DNA of 9,166 nt from assembly GCA_035500455.1 (NCBI GenBank), contig DATJXG010000405.1, positions 1-9,166 of the forward strand. The letters run 5' to 3'. This DNA is from DATJXG01 sp035500455 (lineage in GTDB: Bacteria; Acidobacteriota; Terriglobia; Terriglobales; Acidobacteriaceae). Below, piece by piece: positions 1 through 4,251 of this stretch; positions within the stretch are counted from its first letter, which is position 1; every line of letters begins with the position of its first letter. The position numbers were made by a program, and so were the translations under genes. Under the pieces are notes generated by a model, which did not search any database, was not told where the DNA came from, and was given only the letters and a program-made list of their open reading frames with translations.

Positions 1-673
1 CGGCGAGAAGACCGTCCGCGATGCGATGAAGCCCCGGCCGGAAATGGTGGCGGTGCCGGCAAACACGACCCTCGAGCAGTTCATTGAGTTGCTGCGGTCC
101 AAGCCGTTTTCGCGGGTGCCGGTCTTTGAAGGCAGCATTCATCACATCGTGGGAATCGTGTACGCGCAAGATGTTTTGCAGGTCCCCGACAGCGAAGCTC
201 CCACCCGCACCGTGGCGAGCATCATGCGCAAGGACGTCCACTTCGTGCCGGAAAGCAAACTGAGCAGCGAACTGCTGCGCGAGATGCGGGAGAACAACAT
301 CCGCATCGCCATCGTGGTGGATGAATACGGCGGGGTGGCGGGGCTGGTGACGATCGAGGATCTGGTGGAGGAGATTGTCGGGGAAATCAGAGATGAGCGC
401 GAGAAGATGGATGTGGTCCGCGAAGGCGAGAACTCCTACGTGGTGCCGGGAAACATGGATGTGGACCGGTTGGAGGAATTCTTCGGCACCCATCCCGAGG
501 GCCGCGAATCGGCTACCATTGCCGGCCTGGTGAGCGAACTGGCGGGGCGCATCCCGCAGAAGGGCGAAGTGATCGAGGAAGACGGGCTGCGGTTCGAGGT
601 GCTGGACTCCACCGAGCGCCGGGTGGAGCGGGTGCGGATTTCGGTAGCCCAGCCCAACCAGGTGAATTCGTAG
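1..673 (+). CDS. CorC/HlyC-family CBS-domain protein, C-terminal part (5' truncated)
   Basis: The reading frame is already open at base 2 and gives 223 residues before the TAG at 671-673, so the start lies upstream of the window. The fragment opens with TVRDAMKPRPEM, the hallmark entry into the CBS pair of CorC/HlyC (YhdP/YtfL/CorC-type) proteins. CBS1 covers about fragment residues 4-65 and CBS2 about 68-125. The second CBS ends in the family signature DEYGGVAGLVTIEDLVEEI followed by VGEIRDE. A CorC_HlyC transporter-associated domain (about 140-215) closes the protein. Full-length members often add an N-terminal DUF21 membrane domain; whether this one does cannot be seen. The family is linked to Mg2+/Co2+ efflux or tolerance, with the CBS pair sensing adenine nucleotides. 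Era starts 32 nt downstream on the same strand, and a corC-era neighbourhood is common in bacteria. Family assignment is firm; the transported ion is not determinable here. Confidence 0.93.
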   Translation, partial: GEKTVRDAMKPRPEMVAVPANTTLEQFIELLRSKPFSRVPVFEGSIHHIVGIVYAQDVLQVPDSEAPTRTVASIMRKDVHFVPESKLSSELLREMRENNIRIAIVVDEYGGVAGLVTIEDLVEEIVGEIRDEREKMDVVREGENSYVVPGNMDVDRLEEFFGTHPEGRESATIAGLVSELAGRIPQKGEVIEEDGLRFEVLDSTERRVERVRISVAQPNQVNS

Positions 674-674
674 C

Positions 675-691
675 GCCGGCGTCCCGCCGGC
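675..691. repeat. GC-rich palindrome between the CorC-like gene and era
   Basis: GCCGGCG (675-681) and CGCCGGC (685-691) form a perfect 7-bp stem around a TCC loop, starting two bases after the stop codon of the upstream gene. No T-run follows, so it is a poor intrinsic terminator. It fits better as a REP-like intergenic palindrome, mRNA-stabilising hairpin or attenuator inside a corC-era transcript. Confidence 0.6.
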
Positions 692-705
692 AGTGAATCT
701 AACTT

Positions 706-1659
706 ATGGCCTTCCACTCCGGATTCGTCTGCATCCTCGGCCGCCCCAATGCGGGCAAGTCCACGCTGCTGAACGCGCTGGTGGGGCAGAAACTGGCCAT
801 CATCAGCCCCAAGCCGCAGACCACGCGCAACCGCATTCTGGGGATCATCCACGTTCCCCGGGGAAAAAGCACGCCGGCGGCGCAGGTGGTGCTGATTGAC
901 ACTCCCGGCGTACACCGGCCCGACAGCTCGCTGGGCCGCAAAATGATGGGTGAAGTCCGCGAAGGCCTGGAGGGATGCGACCTGGTGCTGCTCATCGTGG
1001 ATGCGGCCAAAACCCGCGACGCCAGCGATCAATTCGTACTCGAACTGGTGAAGAAATCTGGCACGCCGGCCTTCCTTCTGCTCAACAAAATAGACCTCCT
1101 GCGCGGGAAGAAGCAGGAGCTGCTGCCGGTGATCGAACAATATTCCCGGCTGCATGAATTCGCCGAAGTGATTCCGCTTTCGGCGCGGCGGCGCGAAGGG
1201 GTGGATCTGCTGCTGGAGAAACTCGTGAGGCATCTGCCACAGGGGCCACGCTATTTTCCTGAAGACCAGATTACCGACCAGCCGCTGCGCTTCATGGCGG
1301 CGGAGGCCATCCGCGAGCAGGTTTTGTTCGCCACCAGCGAGGAAGTTCCCTATGCGACCACCGTGATGCTCGAGCAATTCGACGAGGACCCGCGGCTTAC
1401 CCGCATTGCGGCGACGATCTACTGCGAGCGCGAAGGGCAGAAAGCGATCCTGGTAGGCAAGCGCGGCGCGATGCTCAAGAAAATCGGGACTGCGGCGCGG
1501 CTGCAGATCGAGAAGATGATCGGCGCGCGCGTTTTTCTGGAACTGTTTGTGAAAGTGCGGCCGGGATGGAGGGAGTCGCGAGGATTCGTGGAGGAACTCG
1601 ATTGGCGGCGGGAGCTGACCGGGACGCCAGTGTTCGCGCGGGGCGCCGCAAAGCGATGA
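706..1659 (+). CDS. era: GTPase Era, 30S ribosomal subunit assembly factor
   Basis: Era is a GTP-binding protein that binds the 3' end of 16S rRNA through a KH domain and acts as a checkpoint in 30S maturation, at the ribosome and inner membrane. The 317-residue product has every expected motif: G1 GRPNAGKS (12-19), G2 region PQTTRNRI (37-44), G3 DTPG (65-68), G4 NKID (127-130) and G5 LSA (158-160). The C-terminal type-II KH domain has its GxxG loop as GKRG (251-254), followed by the typical FLELFVKVRPGWRE segment (277-290). Length slightly exceeds the usual 300 or so. The excess comes from a small insertion before G3 (about 51-60, HVPRGKSTPAAQ region) and a basic C-terminal tail (about 301-317). 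The ATG at 706 places the G1 loop at the normal distance. No strong Shine-Dalgarno is visible, so translation may depend on the upstream gene 32 nt away. Identification is secure. Confidence 0.97.
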   Translation: MAFHSGFVCILGRPNAGKSTLLNALVGQKLAIISPKPQTTRNRILGIIHVPRGKSTPAAQVVLIDTPGVHRPDSSLGRKMMGEVREGLEGCDLVLLIVDAAKTRDASDQFVLELVKKSGTPAFLLLNKIDLLRGKKQELLPVIEQYSRLHEFAEVIPLSARRREGVDLLLEKLVRHLPQGPRYFPEDQITDQPLRFMAAEAIREQVLFATSEEVPYATTVMLEQFDEDPRLTRIAATIYCEREGQKAILVGKRGAMLKKIGTAARLQIEKMIGARVFLELFVKVRPGWRESRGFVEELDWRRELTGTPVFARGAAKR

Positions 1660-1668
1660 CCGTAAAGA

Positions 1669-1694
1669 GCTGACCTGGCCGCGAGGCAGCGTTT
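1669..1694. terminator. Putative bidirectional terminator between convergent genes
   Basis: GCTG-CCT (1669-1676, with A1673 bulged) pairs with AGGCAGC (1684-1690) around a 7-nt loop. On the plus strand it is followed by GTTTCT. On the minus strand the sequence after the hairpin reads CTCTTTAC. The short T-rich runs on both sides and the position between the 3' ends of era and the oxidase suggest termination in both directions. The T-runs are short, so efficiency is uncertain. Confidence 0.45.
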
Positions 1695-3059
1695 CTAAGC
1701 GGCGGCGAAGATGTTCTTGTTCAGGAATTCGTTGCGGAACTTTCCCTGCGGATCGAACCGCTGGCTGAGTTGAACGAAATCCGGGAGCTTCGCGTAGTGA
1801 GTCCTCAGTTCCGCCGGTGACATGGTGAACAATTTTCCCCAGTGCGGCCGCGCCTGGAACGGAGCAAGTTCCTTCTCGATGACCGGCAGCACCTTGCGGA
1901 CGGCGGGCCAGTCCGGCTTCCAGGTGAAGTGGATAGTGACGCAGGGCTGCTGGTAGCAGGGGCTCATCCAAAGGTCATCGGCGGCGATGGCGCGAATTTC
2001 CGTAATCATCAGGTGCGGACTGACCTGCTCGCGCAGGCGCTCCACCGCCAGAATGGCCTCGACTGCGTGCTGCCGCGGCACGAAGTACTCCGATTGCAGT
2101 TCCTTGCCGGCGCTGGGAGTGAAACCCATGCGGAAGTGCGGCAGGCGGTCATACCAGGGGCCGAGTACGCCCATCTGCTCGGTGCAGTTCTCGGCTGAGA
2201 GCGCCATGATGGGATGAAGGTTCTTGCTCGCGGCCTTGGCCCCGAAAAATTCCGGCGCCGGCTTAAAGGCCTGGCCTTCCTCGGTGCGGCTCTTCAGCCA
2301 GACTTCGCTGAATATCTGGTTCTGCCAGTCGGTGAACAGGCTGACGCTGTAGGCGCTGGACTGGATGGCGTCGAAGTTCTCTTTCATCTCGCTGAAGGGC
2401 AGGTTTTCATAGACGTATTGCCGCATCAGGTAAGTGGGTTGGACATCGAGGGTAACGCTGGTGATTACGCCCAGCGCGCCCAGGCCTACGACGGCGCCGT
2501 GGAAGGTTTCACCATCGTGCTCGCGGGAAAGTCTTACCGTCTCCCCGGCGGCATTGACGAATTCCAGCGCGGAAACCGCGGTTGACAGGTTGCCATTCTT
2601 CTCGCCCGAACCGTGGGTCGCGGTGCTGCAGGCGCCGGCCACGGAGATATGCGGCAATGATGCCAGGTTGTGCAAGGCGTAGCCCTTCTCGTGAAGATAG
2701 GGACAGAACTGTCCATACCTCATGCCCGCGGGAACGGTGACGGTGCGGGCCGCGGCGTCGATTACCACGGACTCCTCCATGGGCTTCGAAGCCAGCGGCG
2801 TCAGCGAAAGAAACTGGGTGCGGCTGTCGGCGATGTGGTTGAAGCAGTGGCGCGAGCCCAGGACCTTGAGGCTTTTCTGCTTCTTCACGAACTCGCGGAC
2901 TTGTGCAAGCGAGTCGGCGGAAAACAAATGCTGCGTGCCGTATTTGATGTTGCCGGCCCAGTTGGTGAGTTTGTCGCTTGCCGCCCAGGTCAACAGTGGG
3001 GAAACGGCGGGCGCGGCCATCAGCGCGGAGAGCAGTTTGAGAAAGGTTCTTTTGTCCAA
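1695..3059 (-). CDS. FAD-linked alditol/xylitol oxidase-like protein, probably exported
   Basis: The product is a VAO/PCMH-fold flavoprotein with an FAD-binding_4 domain (about residues 35-205) and a C-terminal ALO (sugar-1,4-lactone oxidase) domain. Motifs match the alditol oxidase (AldO) type. GSRHCFN contains His71, the position at which AldO-type enzymes bind FAD covalently. PHISVAGACSTATHGSG (near 136-152) is the second flavin-contact segment. EIR (Glu354, Arg356), HFTW (His377) and RPHWGK (Lys409) correspond to the known active-site set. Such enzymes oxidise the terminal CH2OH of polyols or sugars and release H2O2; the substrate here is unknown. I chose the TTG at 3059 (454 residues), which begins DKRTFLKLLSAL, a Tat-like signal with KR in place of RR and a cleavable hydrophobic stretch ending near TWA. 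An AGG lies 8 nt upstream. In-frame alternatives are GTG at 3122 and ATG at 3224, but the latter reads through a REP-like palindrome and a cysteine-rich, unconserved-looking stretch. The family is confident, the start moderately so. Confidence 0.85.
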   Translation of the reverse strand: MDKRTFLKLLSALMAAPAVSPLLTWAASDKLTNWAGNIKYGTQHLFSADSLAQVREFVKKQKSLKVLGSRHCFNHIADSRTQFLSLTPLASKPMEESVVIDAAARTVTVPAGMRYGQFCPYLHEKGYALHNLASLPHISVAGACSTATHGSGEKNGNLSTAVSALEFVNAAGETVRLSREHDGETFHGAVVGLGALGVITSVTLDVQPTYLMRQYVYENLPFSEMKENFDAIQSSAYSVSLFTDWQNQIFSEVWLKSRTEEGQAFKPAPEFFGAKAASKNLHPIMALSAENCTEQMGVLGPWYDRLPHFRMGFTPSAGKELQSEYFVPRQHAVEAILAVERLREQVSPHLMITEIRAIAADDLWMSPCYQQPCVTIHFTWKPDWPAVRKVLPVIEKELAPFQARPHWGKLFTMSPAELRTHYAKLPDFVQLSQRFDPQGKFRNEFLNKNIFAAA

Positions 3060-3153
3060 GGTTTTGACCTGGGTTTCTGAAATAGCGTTTGCCGAAAGCG
3101 GGCGGCCGGGCGAGCAGGCCACCGGAAATTTCTTGCATTTGCAGAACGGCGGT

Positions 3154-3159
3154 ATTGTA
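3154..3159 (-). promoter_or_regulatory. Weak candidate -10 box for the oxidase gene
   Basis: On the minus strand this reads TACAAT, one mismatch from TATAAT. No recognisable -35 is present at the proper distance. If used, transcription would begin near 3147, downstream of the ATG at 3224 and of the GC palindrome. That would favour one of the downstream starts (GTG 3122 or TTG 3059). Confidence 0.25.
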
Positions 3160-3180
3160 CAACGGTCTTCTGGACTTGGG

Positions 3181-3241
3181 GCTCGCTTCGCTCGCTGGAC
3201 GGAGCAAACTCCGTCCCTACACATTCCTTGGGACGGAGCAA
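3181..3241. repeat. REP-like palindrome with flanking direct repeat
   Basis: GGACGGAG (3197-3204) and CTCCGTCC (3209-3216) form a perfect 8-bp stem with a CAAA loop. GGACGGAGCAA recurs as a direct repeat at 3197-3207 and 3231-3241. A tandem GCTCGCTTC/GCTCGCTGG precedes it (3181-3198). The arrangement looks like a dispersed non-coding repeat. Whether it occurs elsewhere in the genome cannot be seen from this window. Confidence 0.6.
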
Positions 3242-3281
3242 CACGTCGTCACGCTCGAGTGTGCACTAACCTATGGGTGAT

Positions 3282-3307
3282 GTTCGTTAACCGGTAGGTT
3301 AGCGAAC
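3282..3307. promoter_or_regulatory. 11-bp dyad, possible enhancer/operator upstream of the sigma-54 promoter
   Basis: GTTCGTTAACC (3282-3292) and GGTTAGCGAAC (3297-3307) are inverted repeats with one G/T wobble and a GGTA spacer. The centre lies about 163 bp upstream of the expected sigma-54 start site near 3458, a distance typical for upstream activator sites of NtrC-type enhancer-binding proteins. A further half-site-like CTAACCTA lies at 3266-3273. Between divergent genes a terminator role is unlikely. The binding protein is unknown. Confidence 0.5.
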
Positions 3308-3431
3308 CTGGGCAAACCCTTTACTTCCAGATCGTCTGCCGGATGCGGCTTTTCCTGGTTAGCTGTAGAAATCCCACGGAATTAGCGACTTAGTACTCTG
3401 CTACATACCGGCGCTCGCGGGTGGCCCGGTT

Positions 3432-3447
3432 TGGCATGGCGGTTGCA
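3432..3447 (+). promoter_or_regulatory. Sigma-54 (-24/-12) promoter for the small membrane protein gene
   Basis: TGGCATG-GCGG-TTGCA fits the RpoN consensus TGGCAYR-N4-TTGCW at every specified position, with the required spacing between the GG (3433-3434) and GC (3445-3446) elements. Transcription should begin about 12 nt downstream, near 3458. That leaves a leader of about 58 nt before the ATG at 3517. Sigma-54 promoters need an ATP-dependent enhancer-binding protein, which is consistent with the dyad upstream. Confidence 0.75.
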
Positions 3448-3488
3448 TGGATCAGCTTCGTCCGGGGATGGCAAGAAGAATTCTGAAG

Positions 3489-3509
3489 CGAGCGAAGGCT
3501 CGATGGAGG
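3489..3509 (+). promoter_or_regulatory. Hairpin plus strong Shine-Dalgarno of the small membrane protein gene
   Basis: CGAGC (3489-3493) and GCTCG (3498-3502) pair around a GAAG tetraloop. Two bases later comes GGAGG (3505-3509), 7 nt before the ATG at 3517. The strong, well-spaced ribosome binding site fixes the start. The hairpin could keep the site accessible or affect mRNA stability. Confidence 0.55.
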
Positions 3510-3516
3510 TAGAGAG

Positions 3517-3819
3517 ATGAAATCCTTTTTCACGCAACTGGTTTCAGCGACGCGCGGGCAGGGGCCGTCCTCAACCCGTTTCATCTACCTGGTGACGCAC
3601 CTGGCGGCTGTATTCTGCGCGGTCATGATGTCGATCGGGGGGATTCTGGTTTACTGCGTTCGCAGCGGCGCGGATGCGCACTACTGGTGGGCGGTGAGCG
3701 GAATCTGGGCGACCACGCTGGGGGTTGGTGGTCTGGCGAAGGTGGACCAGCAGAAGCGCTCGAAAGACCTTGCTCTGGGCCCGCCACCGAGCGTGGCGCA
3801 TGCAATGTCGGGAGACTGA
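3517..3819 (+). CDS. Small two-helix membrane protein, function unknown
   Basis: The product has 100 residues and is not recognised as a named family. A short N-terminal segment with a few basic residues is followed by two predicted membrane helices: about 22-47 (FIYLVTHLAAVFCAVMMSIG region) and about 56-74 (YWWAVSGIWATTLGVGGLA). They are joined by a short loop, RSGADAH, and followed by a charged tail KVDQQKRSKD. The helical hairpin with a basic C-terminal tail resembles small holin-like or membrane-stress proteins in shape only; no catalytic motif is visible. Start and translation are well supported by GGAGG at 7-nt spacing, and transcription by a consensus sigma-54 promoter 70 nt upstream. 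It appears monocistronic, because a long hairpin follows 22 nt after its stop. The sigma-54 control suggests conditional expression through a dedicated activator. Real gene: likely. Function: open. Confidence 0.8.
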   Translation: MKSFFTQLVSATRGQGPSSTRFIYLVTHLAAVFCAVMMSIGGILVYCVRSGADAHYWWAVSGIWATTLGVGGLAKVDQQKRSKDLALGPPPSVAHAMSGD

Positions 3820-3841
3820 CGTAAGGGCATCGGCAAGTTTC

Positions 3842-3903
3842 CGGCTCCTCGGTTTACCCGTAACTGATCCGTGGACGATCAGAACTCGGTAAGCGAGGAG
3901 CCG
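3842..3903 (+). terminator. Long nested hairpin after the small membrane protein gene
   Basis: CGGCTCCTCG (3842-3851) pairs perfectly with CGAGGAGCCG (3894-3903). Inside it TTACC (3854-3858) pairs with GGTAA (3888-3892), and CTGATC (3864-3869) with GATCAG (3877-3882), giving one long interrupted stem of 21 bp. It starts 22 nt after the stop codon and is followed by TTGCTCTTGT, which is T-rich but not a clean run. A terminator or stable 3' end is the simplest reading; a small structured RNA is the alternative. Confidence 0.5.
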
Positions 3904-4031
3904 TTGCTCTTGTGAGGGTTGTGTGTTCTGCCGGTGATTGGACTCACAGAAAAGGGGTGTCCTTCCAGATCGCGGAGACTCCCGCCCTATGCGCCGGATA
4001 ATCAGCAACTTACATTGCCCGAAGTGGCTGT

Positions 4032-4070
4032 CCTGCGCGGGTTCTGGGCGTAGTGCGCAGGCTTAGAACC
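4032..4070 (+). promoter_or_regulatory. Pseudoknot-capable leader element
   Basis: CCTGCGC (4032-4038) pairs with GCGCAGG (4055-4061). GGTTCT (4040-4045), lying within that loop, pairs with AGAACC (4065-4070) outside it. The two perfect helices (7 and 6 bp) interlock as an H-type pseudoknot with 1-, 9- and 3-nt linkers, or alternate as mutually exclusive stems. It sits about 180 nt upstream of the large gene's ATG. It is not recognised as a named RNA class, and chance is not excluded. Confidence 0.35.
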
Positions 4071-4236
4071 TCTAGCTATGGCCAAATCGTTACCCCCACT
4101 GGTATGTTCACGTTGCTAGTAAGTGGTTACGAAGTTCCCGCTAGCCCCCCAAGATTTCTCCCCTAAAATTCCGGCTTCTTCCAGGGCTCCCCGCTGTGTG
4201 CGCCTGCGATTAAGTTCCGTGTCAATTCATGTCTGT

Positions 4237-4241
4237 GGAGG
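4237..4241 (+). promoter_or_regulatory. Shine-Dalgarno that decides the start of the large secreted protein
   Basis: GGAGG lies 10 nt before the ATG at 4252, which opens directly into a signal peptide. This selects 4252 over the in-frame ATG at 4123, which lacks both. Confidence 0.75.
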
Positions 4242-4251
4242 CATTCGTCTT

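Larger units (their letters stand above)
3060..3516. other. Divergent intergenic control region (457 nt)
   Basis: This stretch separates the minus-strand oxidase from the plus-strand small membrane protein gene. I see no credible coding sequence in it. From left to right it holds a weak -10-like box for the oxidase (3154-3159), a REP-like palindrome with a direct repeat (3181-3241), an 8-bp inverted pair CTAACCTA/TAGGTTAG (3266-3273 and 3295-3302), an 11-bp dyad (3282-3307), a sigma-54 promoter (3432-3447), and a small hairpin abutting a strong ribosome binding site (3489-3509). Confidence 0.7.
3820..4251. other. Gene-free region and leader of the large secreted protein gene (432 nt)
   Basis: No convincing coding sequence is present. 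The frame of the downstream gene is open back to an ATG at 4123, but the extra 43 residues lack a signal peptide and a ribosome binding site. The region holds a long imperfect hairpin (3842-3903), a pseudoknot-capable element (4032-4070) and a Shine-Dalgarno (4237-4241). I found no clear -35/-10 pair and no match I recognise to a known riboswitch class. Confidence 0.6.

Noticed and set aside
436..1971. Long minus-strand open frame (511 codons) across the CorC-like gene, era and the oxidase end
   Set aside because: It lies antisense to firmly identified genes, its translation is rich in Arg, His and Gln with no recognisable domain, and it is a GC-rich shadow frame.
3291..3318. Resemblance of CCGGTAGGTTAGCG and GGGCAAACC to parts of the cyclic-di-GMP-I (GEMM) riboswitch
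   Set aside because: The two pieces occur in the reverse order to the riboswitch and the rest of the conserved core is absent. The first piece is explained by the dyad.
4100..4117. Second sigma-54-like site (TGGTATG ... TTGCT) upstream of the large gene
   Set aside because: The -24 half has T for C, and the GG-GC spacing is 12 rather than 10 nt, which RpoN does not tolerate.
4123..4251. N-terminal extension of the large secreted protein from the ATG at 4123
   Set aside because: It has no Shine-Dalgarno and would bury the signal peptide at residue 44. The ATG at 4252 has GGAGG and a signal peptide directly after it.
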